A stretch of DNA of 64,000 bases from Stenopsyche tienmushanensis (Eukaryota; Arthropoda; Insecta; Trichoptera; Stenopsychidae): the NCBI GenBank assembly GCA_008973525.1, contig WACJ01000059.1:1220422-1284421 (forward strand), written 5' to 3'. The notes under the pieces are model-generated. The model saw only the letters and a program-made list of their open reading frames with translations. It was not told where the DNA came from and ran no database searches. A program made the translations under genes and the position numbers. Shown here in pieces: positions 24,060 through 36,000 of this stretch (its first letter is position 1; each line of letters starts with the position of its first letter).

Positions 24060-24185
24060 GTGTGATATGTATTTGATACACCACATGAAATTCTGAAAAA
24101 ATTTGGACCCCTATCTAGCTAGTCACACCTTCTGTAGATTTGAACCCAATATGATTGAGTTATTAACCGCTTAATCACGGAACAA
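24060..24185 (-). repeat. tRNA-derived SINE, copy 1
   Basis: The minus strand reads GTGATTAAGCGGTTAATAAC, then GGGTTCAAATCTACAG (B-box-like) and GGTGTGACTAGC. It matches the copies at 34311-34435 and 35541-35660. The promoter-like boxes and spacing are tRNA-like, but no acceptor stem pairs, so it is not a functional tRNA gene. Confidence 0.55.
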
Positions 24186-24468
24186 GACACTAATACAATA
24201 TGCTGTATTAAATATTATGCCATGTATTAAAAAAATATATATTAAAGATCATTACAGTATTACTGGTAAATTCCAATACAGTTTGTAAGAGGTACTTTTA
24301 AAAATGCTAAGAAATGCACCATTTTCAAGTAATAAATGGAAGATTTTATGGCATTTAAGGTATATATAAGCTTGACGGTAAACAAAGTCTTGAAATAAAG
24401 ATGGCCTGACTTTGATTTTTTTTTAAAGTAAAAAGTGCTCAATTAGGGGGAAGTTTGTAGTTACTAAT

Positions 24469-24826
24469 TTAAGCATAAATCCGAGGGTGCATTCCATTAA
24501 ACGTTAAAGTTTTCCCCCAACACTGAATTCCAAAGTCTACCGCAAGTCCCAAGAATTCGAAGAGCTTACCTGCGAGCTTTTTCATGACTGATTTACACTT
24601 CTTGAATTTTACGACACGCTCATAATCTTCCGACGAGCGTAACACCATGCTTCTTCGGCAAGGCAAGTGCGGAGGATAAATTTGCGTGGGTGTAATTTTG
24701 TAAAGCCGAAAACATGACGAAAGTACAAAAGATAAAAAAATATATATTAACCAAGCTCCGGTTTCGTCTAATCAGGTCGTCCGCCTGGTGTGTGGAGTAT
24801 TTTCTCTTCATCAGCATTGAAATCAA
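24469..24826 (-). other. Two overlapping minus-strand open frames, unrecognised
   Basis: Frames 24826-24620 and 24666-24469 overlap in different phases and could be one broken coding stretch. The second has a basic segment and then GKLFEFLGLAVDFGIQCWGK. No family comes to mind; low support. Confidence 0.12.
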
Positions 24827-24829
24827 AGT

Positions 24830-25360
24830 TTGACGAAGAGTTTTACTGGATCGGCGAAGCGTGGGCCTCTCCCAATTAATTTGGTCTATTATATCATCGC
24901 TTATAATAATAAATTATGATGATGATGAGTTAACGCTGCGGAGGTGGCCGTCGCCATTGCCTAGCTTAACGGTCCACCGAAACAATAATTCGACGTTCCT
25001 TCTTGTGTGCCGACATTTGATCCGCATAATTTGTGTCATTTACTTGGGTCTTGGCCGTCGCATGCCATTGTCTCGGCCAAATAATATCCATCGAAAAATA
25101 GTCGGCTGTCATTTTATGTAGTAAATCGTTTTCCGCGTACAATGGATTTGCATACAATTGCATCGCCCGAATGGCCCTTCATTGAAATATTGAACTGCAT
25201 TCATGTCATACAACAGCTCAAATTGTCCGTCACAAATCGAAAAAAAATAATTAAATCACATCGCAGCCGCAATTTGGTTGTAACGCCACAAAAAAAGATC
25301 GATACGCATTTTATAAGGCGATACTTGGTGATTGGTAGAACGCTCGAAAAATGAAAAAAT
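24830..25360. promoter_or_regulatory. G+C-richer unique island, candidate regulatory element
   Basis: Contains GGTGGCCGTCGCCATTGCC and TCTCGGCCAAATAATATCC-type sequence in otherwise A+T-rich DNA, without a credible frame. Single-copy here. Candidate conserved non-coding element. Confidence 0.2.
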
Positions 25361-25429
25361 AAGTAGAATAATGTCAATTTAAAAATAAAATGCGATCTTC
25401 ATATGCTAAAATGTAGATTCCCAATGGGG

Positions 25430-25530
25430 TTCCAATAACCCCCTCTTCCAGGGGCATTGAATAAATCAAAGGGAGGTTTGTGATCCAATGCAAATGTGGG
25501 GGGCGAAGAACAACTGCCGCCCCGCTGGGC
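25430..25530. repeat. Short G+C-rich repeat-like piece
   Basis: GGGGTTCCAATAACCCC (an imperfect palindrome) followed by a GGGGGGCGAAGAACAACTGC and CCGCCCCGC stretch, typical of the middles of non-autonomous repeats. No second copy in the window. Confidence 0.2.
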
Positions 25531-25660
25531 AATACTAAAAATCACTGAGAGTATATTCTTTAATTTCTTATTTGTTTTTCCACTTTGTATTTTTCATTCA
25601 AGAAAATGTAATTTAGCATTGATATGTTGATCCAAAGAATGCTAAATATTTACATGCGTA

Positions 25661-25950
25661 ACTTACATAGGCAGGGTCGTAACAAGAGCGTGGCAAGTAG
25701 GCACCCGCCACGGGCGCAACTGGGTTTAGGGCGCAAAACGCAGAATACCGACCCGGTCGAGTGTCGTACAGGGTTTTTATCAGTCTTCTTCGTTTTATAA
25801 TAAGAGTTCATAATCGTTCTGAATATGTATTCAGGTATGGTGTCCGATTGCAAGGCGCTCATTTGTCACATCAGCAGTCCGAAAAACGGACCGATTGAAC
25901 ATACGAATCTTGCGGCTTTTTCTATGTTTTGTACGATCACGGAAGCAAAT
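25661..25950 (+). repeat. Dispersed repeat C, copy 2
   Basis: Begins AACTTACATAGGCAGGGTCG, has CACCCGCCACGGGCGCAACT and GCGCAAAACGCAGAATACCG, and ends GTACGATCACGGAAGC. A run of ten G follows at 25980-25989. Confidence 0.65.
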
Positions 25951-26349
25951 ATAAAGCAACAATAAATTAGATTCCAGGTGGGGGGGGGGAGGGGTTATAT
26001 TTGCCCTGTGATGATGAATTATTACCTTTAAATTTAAATGATAAATCTTTAGAAATTCTCTGAAAATTATCAAATCTCCTTTTGTGAATTCATCAAATCA
26101 GTTACTAATTACAGCCTAATATTGCTTAAAATCATTCCATCCCATAAGTTTACTTTTAATTTTTTTGTAAGATTGGAGAGTGAGTTAGTTCAACTTTCTA
26201 TTTTGAAATTGTTGCAAAAATAACGAGATTTTTTTGTAAACGATCTAACATTTATATACATTCAAAATCAAATAGTCCTTCTCTTTGTGATGATAAATTT
26301 AAACCAATTTCCATAAAAAGGCCCGCGGGCTGGTAATCTCAGTTCTTCT

Positions 26350-26470
26350 AAATATATTGATACGATGAAAAAAACCCATGATCTTGATTTGAACTCGAAT
26401 CTTTATAACAGGAGTCCAGTAGCTAACCCACTGTACCAAGACTTGGTCAAGAAATGAATTATGCATGGCT
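26350..26470 (-). repeat. Second tRNA-like SINE, copy 1
   Basis: On the minus strand GGTACAGTGGGTTAGCTACT (A-box-like) is followed 40 bases later by GATTCGAGTTCAAATC (B-box-like). Shorter related B-box pieces with AATCTGGATTTGA on the plus strand lie at 29050-29100 and 61430-61480. No cloverleaf closes, so it is not called a tRNA. Confidence 0.4.
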
Positions 26471-26699
26471 TTCAACGTGCAGCCATGGCATGCATTGAAA
26501 TGGAATGCTAAAAATTGAAATCTAAGTCTTGATGTTATAATGATTAATGGCTTTACATCGCCATAAGCAACCTTAACCGTCTGAATAAATGTCCCATAAA
26601 GTTGATACATTTTAAGCATTGCATTATGATTTAACAGATATAGAAATGACGATATGCATTGAAACATCAAAAATGCATTTTAAATATATCTATAAATAA

Positions 26700-28190
26700 A
26701 CTCATGCCATTTATTATGATTGAAATTGGAGGTAAACTAATCATTTTTACAATTGCTGATGCTATTTAAAATTAGCATTAAAGAATATAACACATGTTAA
26801 CAAATGTTTTGATTTTTATCTTGAATACCTGAAAATTAAATATATAGGAGATGTGGTTAACATGTAAACTTTATTTTGAGTAATTATAAGTTTATAATAT
26901 TTTTTTAAATTTGCTTTTATATATTATATTTCTGCATTGAACTATTTTCGATTAAAAAATAATTAGAAGGTATTGAAAATGTATACCCATACAAATGAGA
27001 GCTTATATAATCATCCTATGTTATTGCTATAAATCAACAATTTATCTTCTTTGGAAAATCATGTGTGAGGTCTTCCATATCATTTTTAATAATATATTTT
27101 TTGATACCAAACACGAAGTATAATCTAAGGCATCAGAAGCCATTTGTGCTGTTGTTACGGAATCGATCTTTTGCAAGATAGCATACCATTAAGGCTGAAT
27201 CTATTTTCCATTACATGAACATTCAATCATTGGAAATGGGTCATAGATTTCAAATGCTTCTAGAAAAGCGGATTCTGTATGATTTATACGAAGTTCACGG
27301 TTGAAAATGGAAATTTTCTTGCGTCCATCATATGAGCACTGAGAGATCAACGCACCTTCGAGACAGTTATAAAATCGATTTCATTATAGTAATATTTTTT
27401 TTTTGAAATAAACTACTTATTTCACACTACGAAATTTCACCGTATCGCGATGCCATTAAATTATTTCACGGTCGCTTATTTAAATTTGAGCATAATAATC
27501 GTTTAAGGTACTGGATAACTGTACACCGAATGCCGGTGAATTTAAATACTTGCCGGATAATCGAACTAATTCCATTGTGGATACATAATATGTATGTATG
27601 CTGAATGTCACTGCAATTGGTTAAATACCTCGTGGAACTTTATTGAAGCTAAAACTTGTTAATATCGTCACGAAATATTATCACTAAAGAAGTAATATAG
27701 AAAGCTCCTATACTGACGGTTATTGATTAGAAAATATATGAACCTCGTACAATATCATTCAATATGTTATTAAAAACCGCGCAAAAAAACACACGAAGCT
27801 CATATAAATCGCCAGGATTTGCTAAGAAACAACGCGTATAAAAATCACTATTATAAAAATAATTATTTATGTATATAAACATACAATAAGTGTCTGTAAT
27901 AATATTGTGCTAATGGAAAATATCATTGCTCTGTCCAGGAAAATTGCGTTTGTTTTCTTTGTAATTGCTGTTTAAAGTTTTATTATAAGACATATTTGAA
28001 ATTTTAGATTTATAAGACGAAGAACTTTCCCTGTTTATAAATAAGGATAGGAACAAATACCCAATCAGAAGAAAATCATTGATAAAATAGATCTGTATAG
28101 ATTGTTTGTAATAGTTTACTTATTCAATGAAGTTGCTCTTGAATTCATCTGATTTTCAGTTGTCAGCATTTCTTTTTTACCTAATGTTGT
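26700..28190. other. A+T-rich non-coding DNA
   Basis: No gene or element recognised on either strand. Confidence 0.4.
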
Positions 28191-28199
28191 AGACAGGGA

Positions 28200-28950
28200 T
28201 ATCGAACCTTTTCAAGAAGTGGTTCGGATTTTCAATAGTTTAAAAAATTAAGTAACATTAAACATCGAGTGTTTCGTCATTTAGTCTGGATCGGATTTTG
28301 GAGCCAGGCAACCTGCTGAAAATGCACAATCAGCCTCCGCACTCGTTGGAGGTATCGTCATCAGACATTTAAATGCTAGTTCGAGTTGATGACCGCGTAA
28401 GCCCCCATTTTCCTATAATATCATCAATGTGACTAATAAAATTCCTTTCTGCTGAGACACGGACTAAAATTCGCAAAATTCCCGATTTCCCAACAAATTA
28501 TTTATTTCCGTCGCTGCAGTTGAATACTGATAAACTATAATACTTTGATGTGATTCGTAATTATATTACGGAGGAACACAAAAATTCTGAACCCCGTATC
28601 TATTATATTTCATATCGATATTCCCATTATTAGAGTCGAGGTGTAGTAAATACATCACCGGTAGGAAAAGTTAATATAACAATTTGAAAAACATATATGT
28701 ACTGTACATACTAGGCGTCGCCTAAGCTCGCCAATTAGTATTTACGCTACTGTTTCCAAGTGTCCAGATTTCGGCGAAAATGTCTCGATTTAGTAGCCTT
28801 TAACGCGCTGGTGAGGTTTACGATTTCTGTTAGATAAAAAATTCAATCCCGATTTTTTCGGGATTACGTTTACCAATCCCGGGATTCGTTAGTATTTAAA
28901 ACTGTCCGGGATCCCGGGATTGGATTCCCTAGTGCCAACTATATTTTACA
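28200..28950 (-). pseudogene. hAT transposase C-terminal relic with terminal sequence
   Basis: The minus strand at about 28255-28375 reads IPPTSAEADCAFSAGCLAPK and, after a frame change, KIRSRLNDETLDV then CYLIF. This is the hAT dimerisation block (family form IP.SS..ER.FS.AG....KRSRL....). Near 28945 the complement reads GTTGGCACTAGGGAATCCAA followed by TCCCGGGATCCCGG, typical of a hAT end. Between the two only non-coding remnant is left. Dead copy. Confidence 0.6.
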
Positions 28951-29449
28951 TGGAAAGACAAGTTTTTCTACAGATTTTATAATTAAAATACGCCGTCATC
29001 GAAAATATTTAATACAAGTGATCTCCCAAATTTGTTGATATTGTAAAAATTTTCTCCACAATCTGGATTTGAGCTCAAACCTATTATATTAACATTTAAT
29101 CGGAGGTAAAAATAGAGAAGGGCAATGCTATAATATACGCCATTCTTATAGGCCTATGAAAACTACTATAAATAAATAGCCGAGTAACCATATTTGACGA
29201 GATCTTCACGATTGACACATCAATGCTCTTTCAATATTTCATCCATTTATTGAATATGATTTTCCGTTATTGCAAACTCTGTATGTATTGTGATTAATTA
29301 CAAAACAAGTCTCCTTGAGCGATAATTTTGATGCGTGCGAAGGTAGATGTGGGACGATATAATATGAAGAGTTCAATAAGGACGTTGATTGATACTTTTA
29401 CATAAATTTTCACTCATCATTCTAATGTGATTTTTTTTTTGTTTTTCAG
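28950..29449. other. Non-coding DNA upstream of the pigs coding exon
   Basis: A+T-rich; the last 40 bases are the pyrimidine tract of the 5'UTR acceptor. No TATA or initiator could be assigned. Confidence 0.35.
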
Positions 29450-29498
29450 GTTTAGAAATGATAGTAATTGATCCGTCGAACTAAATATTTGCTGGATA
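29450..29498 (+). other. pigs: 5'UTR part of the exon carrying the pigs start codon
   Basis: A long T tract ending in CAG at 29447-29449 is a strong 3' splice site, so transcription probably starts in an upstream exon that I could not place. The 49-nt leader contains a short upstream ORF (29458-29484, 8 codons) and an in-frame stop, TGA at 29469-29471, before the start codon. The upstream first exon could be anywhere in 1-29400 or outside the window. Confidence 0.65.
29458..29484 (+). promoter_or_regulatory. Upstream ORF in the pigs leader
   Basis: ATG at 29458 opens eight codons ending with TAA at 29482-29484, 14 nt before the main start codon and in a different frame. If the acceptor at 29449 is used, every transcript with this exon carries it. 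uORFs this close to the start commonly lower translation of the main frame; whether this one does is inference. Confidence 0.4.
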
Positions 29499-30051
29499 AT
29501 GGCTTATACATATCGCTTTCATACAAATTCCGGACCCATGAAACTCAACAGGACGTCTTGGGGACCAGTCACGTCGCCTACTCAGATAGAACTACCCAAT
29601 AAACAATACGGAAGGCCTCTGAGTGGAAACTTTGATAGAATCATAAATTCTTTCGATAGAACAAATGCATTTGAGTGCGTCCGAAGTGCCTTCGAACAAG
29701 CGAGCCAACCCAAAACGATCGTAGAAGTGGCTTTACAGCAGCCTGAACAAAAAGAAACAACAGCAGCCTGTAACAAAACAGCCATGACCAATCGTTCCAG
29801 CATCATGTTCGAGAAGACTCCTGAAGAAAAAGAGCGCTTTTATGGATGTGGAGACATGATCGTCAACGGCAGGTCCGGCGATCATCTCAGCAGCAGCTAC
29901 GAAAGAGCAGACGTCGGATTGGCTTCTCGAAAGACTCCTTGCACTGACGAAGAAGTGACTGAATATTACAGGGACCGGCTTTACATGTCGCAGGCTCGAC
30001 AATTATTCCCTCTTCAGGAGGACCTTGCAGACTGGATCAATAAGACAATTG
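29499..30051 (+). CDS. pigs: pigs coding exon 1 (N-terminus and start of CH domain)
   Basis: Encodes residues 1-184 plus the first base of codon 185 (phase 1). The first ~160 residues are polar and low in hydrophobics, with no recognisable domain. The CH domain starts at the very end with [12 protein letters not shown]. The donor is ATTG|GTGAGT at 30052. Without splicing the frame would run only nine codons past the donor, to a stop ending at 30080. Confidence 0.92.
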
Positions 30052-33000
30052 GTGAGTTCCTCTTTAATGCATGCACTTAGACGAAATTCGGTGAAATTGA
30101 AAGATTGCCACTCAAGATTTTTTCATTGCTTGAGGGCAATAAACTGGGCTCGTTTGACACAAATTTAATTTTGTCAGAGATCATCAGCGATCTGGTTAAT
30201 ATAAAATGACAGTCAAGTAGCGCTTTAATTCATCAAAAGTGTTAGGTACGTACAAATGGTTATTGGCAATAGACACTATTAATGGATCACCCACCGTACA
30301 TATATAATATAACAATTAATCAGATGTACCCAGAAATTTCCCAAGACATTGTCAACATCATCAATATATATGGCCACCATTATATTTGCGAAATAAAAAT
30401 AGAATACACATGTTCGCCGAACGTTTAGGTGTAAAATAATTTCGCAACACCAAACAACGCCTTATTAGACGCATTAAAACAATGTTTTTTTAACGTTAGA
30501 AATATTAGTGGGCACGATATGTGTAATTCTGGTTACGCAAGAGGGGCGTGATGATGCTTTCGGCGGCACAAAATAAAAATTAAAGATACAGAACTCATGG
30601 CTTTATTATACGTTGCCATCGTAAAGATGTATTCATTATTGCGGTGCCTTTAAAAAGCCTTCAAAGGGTATACTTTTCTCGAGCCATTTCTAATTTCACG
30701 CACAGGCTTAATCTTTTTACGACTCTTGTCAAATATATTGCTCATTTAATTTATATTCTTTTGTGTGGGCTTTCATTTATTTGGTATTCGATAAATGCAG
30801 AATCCAAGTCTTCAATTATTTGGGCAGTGCTCTCACTTATAGGCGCTGTTTATGCTCAACCCTTCGCACTCGAGAGACACATCACGGGCGACTGAAAGGT
30901 GTGTTATAGATTCTCATTTTTTAAATTAGTTCATTATGAGTCGAACTGCATCTTCGGTGTTACTTTGAACTTAATTATTGTGGCGATAGGAACATTGCTT
31001 TTTGTTTTTGAGTCCATCAGAGCAGTTGAGCAAAGCTGACAACTCCTTGAAAAAAAAGGAACATCCCTGCATAGTCAAATGTAGTAATAGTTATATCATT
31101 TTATAATCAGTTGAAATGTCATTTTACCAAGATGATCTTAGCAAATATAAAGGGTTTTGCCAAGATAAATTTTAAAAAATCCCATTCGATATTATAAGCC
31201 GTACCAGCATACTTTACTTCTGCCACGGAAAGATAAAAGGAACGACACTTGTTCGACCACTTAGGATAATTCGTACATGAATAGCAAGGATGAAAATTAC
31301 ATAGGATAGGATAAGTGTCCCGATAAATGAGGATACATCTTGATGAAATTTCATAAAATATTACACAAATTACAACAACATAGCATACAGTTTTAGTCAT
31401 TTTTGTTTACTAATACTTACAAATATATATAATATTTAACGAAATAACTTGTATACATGTGTTTGCGTATAAAATCATTTTAATGAAGCTGTACGATACG
31501 CCGCTAGAAATTCGCATAATTGTCTCGAGTTACTAGTTCGACCGAGCGAAAAATTCATTGAGTGCAAAGGGTTAAAAACGCCATAAAATTTTTCGGAACA
31601 AAATTAGCATTCCTTTGAAAATTACCGTTCTTGCTTGAAAAATAATCAGCGTTAAAATTGCAATGTTATGTAGGAAATACAAAATTGTTGGTTGCGAGGT
31701 GGATTATATTTTAGTCCACCCTAATGAAGAAAGAAAGGACTAGACAACGCGTATTTTAAGAAGCTTTTTCAGTTAGATCAACATTGTTATTTCTAGTCAT
31801 TTTTCATTATTATTCAATAATGATTTAAGTACGATTTGAAAATTTATGTTGATTCATATAAAGTACTCATGGATGGTCAAGTATTACTCGTATAATAGAA
31901 ACGCCTATAAAATGAAACCGAAAAAGAAAACGATACTCCAACTGAAAGATAGTTTTAGGTATATTTTTTTCCACGTTGTCATAGCTATGAAAAATGATAT
32001 AACTCCAGAAGAGATTATATATGAATATGTGGAAAATGATATTCAATTTATTTATACCTTTCCTTATCTCATATCATGTAGAATCTGATGCAACGAACAA
32101 AATTCCGAATCAGTGAGATTATGACTCGAAGATACATTTTAACGATGCATTAAACATGGTTCTGCGAATTTAAATTTTTTGAACTACCTGTATTTCCACA
32201 AGTTTTGTCCGTAAAATTTCATGTTTATAACACTAATTTTACTACCCTTCCACAAAAAGCTTCTCGATCATTAAAGCTGTTCAATCGAAAATTCTGCGAT
32301 AGCGATTTTTCTACATGATAGCCCTGATGATCCGTAGAATGAATCTTTAAAATGGGTCTTTAATCAGGTGCCCTTAATGCCGACATAAACGTTTTTTTTT
32401 TGTTTATAGAGGAACATAAGGAATACCTTTTGAATTTTCATGACATCTTCTATAGCTGGAATTGGTTCTGAGTTCAACTTTTTACACCGTAAAGCTCTTA
32501 ATTATATCTTATACAATTAATATATTAAAGACTTATAAGGACTAAAGTTGGCTTCGTTTAGTCAAATTTCTTTGGTTACAAATCTATTGAATTTGCAATT
32601 TGTAACGACCTAAAAAATATTATAATCCTTTCTATTGTGTCCAAATGGTTTTAGAAAAATATAGATAATTATGTTTGTGTGAATGAGAATCGATTATTAT
32701 ATTTGTTTAATATTTAAGCGATTTATATTAAGATAGCTAATCGAATCCCATATACCACTTACTCAAGTACTAAAATTTTTACTATGAGCAATTACCTCTC
32801 CTTGTCCGGATACATACTTTATCCATTAAGCTGTTGAACTAATATCAAAATTATGTCTTTAATAATATTTGTTTTTATATAAACGTAAATAGAAACTTTA
32901 TTAAATATCGCTAATGAACCATCTCAAGATAGTGAGGCCTATAAGTGCAATAGTAATTTAAGAGTTACTCATAACTGAATAATCTTGAGTTTAAGTATAT

Positions 33001-36000
33001 AGTAGGTATGACCAGAGATCACATTTAATATATTATATTTATATTTGATTACGTTAAAAACAGGTCTCCATTCGCGTTTTTGGTTGTTTGAGAGGTAACG
33101 TTATAATTATTTTTTTACCTCTATCCAATATTTCGAACCTCCTTACGGGTTCACGTTCGGCGGATAATTCAAAGAAAAATGGATGGAAATTCTTCGAACC
33201 ATTGGCTCAATTGATATTTCTATTTGCAACGTCCTATTAAAGATTATTAAAATAACAACGATAACTCAACTATTTAAAAAAAAAATAAAACTGTGACACA
33301 AATTAAGACCAAAAAATGACTTGATTGAATTTTTTTTAAACAGTCGCCATTTTGTAATTTATTTTTTTGAGTTAGGGACTATAGTGACAGCTATGCTAAT
33401 TATGAATTATATTGTTGGAAAGAGAAAATCTACACAGAACAATGATGACATTGACACTGGGTATACTAATTCTTCCTAATAAGAGACCGATTTTGAGTCA
33501 TATCAAAAATTGCGACGAAAATTATCATACAGCGATGACAGTTTGTAATTAAAATAATTAGTATTTCTCTATTGGATGTCTGGTATTTGAGATGTCAGAT
33601 GTCAAACATCCTTAAAATTTTACAAAAAAATGTTAATTTTAATTGTCTTTAATCCATGGAACACACTTTTACTATGTAAGTAATAGCTTTTTTGTGTGAT
33701 TTTCTGCGGAACGCGCCTACCGCACAAAAAAGGTTTAAGTGTACTTGCTTGGTTAAGTAAAAATATGTAGTTGAACATATCTCTTTATTTACACTTTGCA
33801 TACATGAAAGTATAAAGAACATATATTGAAATTACATTTAATTTATAATTAATTAAGTCCTTGAGGCTGATACTGCGAAACTAAATATTTGATATTTGGC
33901 TAAATTTTCGGATAGAACAGACGAAGATCTTCTCTTTCGGAAATATTCCGACGGTTTCCTTGTTTGATCACAATATGATTAACAGCACTAAAGCCTCACT
34001 TTGAAAGATATATCTAACCTCTGACAGTTTTTCTTGAGAAGTTATATCAGCCTTCTTAATATTTGTGATAATAGAATTTATCAAGTCTTTTAGCCTTCAA
34101 GTTCAAAATAACTTCAAATCATTTTTCCATATTCATTTAAAACTCATTAAAATGGCTACTGAATATTTTAATCTCCTCTAGAGTTACAAGATCTTTTATA
34201 AATAAAACAACATGGAAAACCCTTACCGTTCACCATGAAAGTTTGAACGCCCACTAATGGGCGGTAAGGACCAGGTTAACTACCACTTGTTTAACACATT
34301 GAGTAGCCAAGTTGATCTGTAGGTAGCCCCGCGATTAAGCGGTCGGATTAATAACTCCATCGTCATGCGTTCAAATCTTCAGATGCTATGACTAGCGACC
34401 AATTTTTTAAAACATATATTCGTTATAAAAACCATATCAAAACAAACGGTAGCTTTTCTGATAGATTCTGATCATTTCATATTAATTATATTTAGTAAGG
34501 CACAAAGGAAGAACCCTGCTTAAAAATAGACATGGGCTATTACTAAATATTTTTTCTTAGATCGGCCGAAGTGATACACTTCAAATATCTTTTTGATATT
34601 TTAAATAGATCAAATGTTACTCTAGACTAAAAAAAATCATGTCGCAATGTAATTGACATGTCACGAACAAGTTTGATATCAAACAATTTAGTAGCACCAA
34701 GTATTAATCTAATTGTCAACGCACAAAAAACGTGTTAAATATCACAAACACGGATTAAGTGAAAGTCTCTTTTTTTCTTTCGGAATGATTTGCTTGATGG
34801 GATTAATTAATTCTAACATCAAACGGCATATTTAAGCGTAACCAGTTCTTGGCGGTCCCTAAATTCGCATATTTTTTCTCATCGCTTTTTCAATGGAAAC
34901 GAGCTTATCTCCCATTTTAAAATGGATCGCATTGCGAAATTAGCATGCACGAAACTCCATTCGACACACTTGCCAAATAACTTCGATGTTATCGTACTGT
35001 TACCATAACAAGACCGATGCATGTTGACCCGCTGTCAACGGCGATTGCAGCACCTCGCAAAAAATCCGCAAACATTTCAGATGCCATTAGTTCTGAGACC
35101 GAGAGTTATCCGAGCGTTCCAGTTAACTGAAAGTAATAGTTGTCCGAGGAAACTCAAGTTCATTTGCGAGTCGGCGAAAAAAAAACGGTCACCGCCATAA
35201 AAGGTCGGCTCGTAATTCTTTTCACTCAAACACGCGAGAAGAATGTTCTTGTCGGTGCTATAATAAATATCATCTGAATAATTAGAACCGATTAACGTTT
35301 ACTATGGATAAGAATTTTTTACCACATGCCTATCATAGTCGAATGAGCAATCGAATCGCTTGGATTTAACAAATTTGTAATTTGCAAGCCTAGTCAATGC
35401 ATTTTTAAGCACAGTTTTCAAAAACAATAAAGAACAAATTGTGCATATAAATAATGTTATTTCAATTTGGAAGAAAACCAAACTACATAATTGATTGGCT
35501 AGCCAACTAATTCCTAGACTTTTTCGCGTCGCATCCCTTTTTTGATCTGTAAGTAGTCTCGCAGTTAAGCGGTTGGACTCGTAACTCAATCATCTTCATC
35601 GCCAGGAGGTGTGACTGGCGACCACATTTATAAAACACATATTCGCTTCGAAAATCCAAGTAAAAATGTTTGGCGAAAGTCCCATAAAAGAATTGCTAAA
35701 AGCCACGCAAGAATATACCTCTTTTAATTAAATGATGTTTTAGGGGGTTAATTTCTTTACTCTTATTTGGGAAAATAACATTATCCCTACAAATACCGTG
35801 AGCACAGTTCTGTGGGTTAAATCGCTTAAAATTTATACATAAATAAAACATGTTAAACTTTATTTTTACTCAAGCGTTTTTATTTAACATGTATACAAAA
35901 TTCAAGAATATTACGCACTCAAACCTCTTTTTGTGCGACTTTTTTTGTGCGATTTCGAAGTTATGCGGTTTTTTAAAAGCATTTTTTTTAAATTTCATAA

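Noticed and set aside
29582..30002. Minus-strand frames of 74 and 89 codons
   Set aside because: Shadows of pigs exon 1.
29499..30080. A 193-codon intronless protein
   Set aside because: The frame ends nine codons past a near-ideal donor, and the CH domain continues in frame in exon 2.
34311..34435. Functional tRNA gene
   Set aside because: Box A and B-like sequences are present but no acceptor or anticodon stem can be formed and there are diverged copies elsewhere; a SINE explains it.
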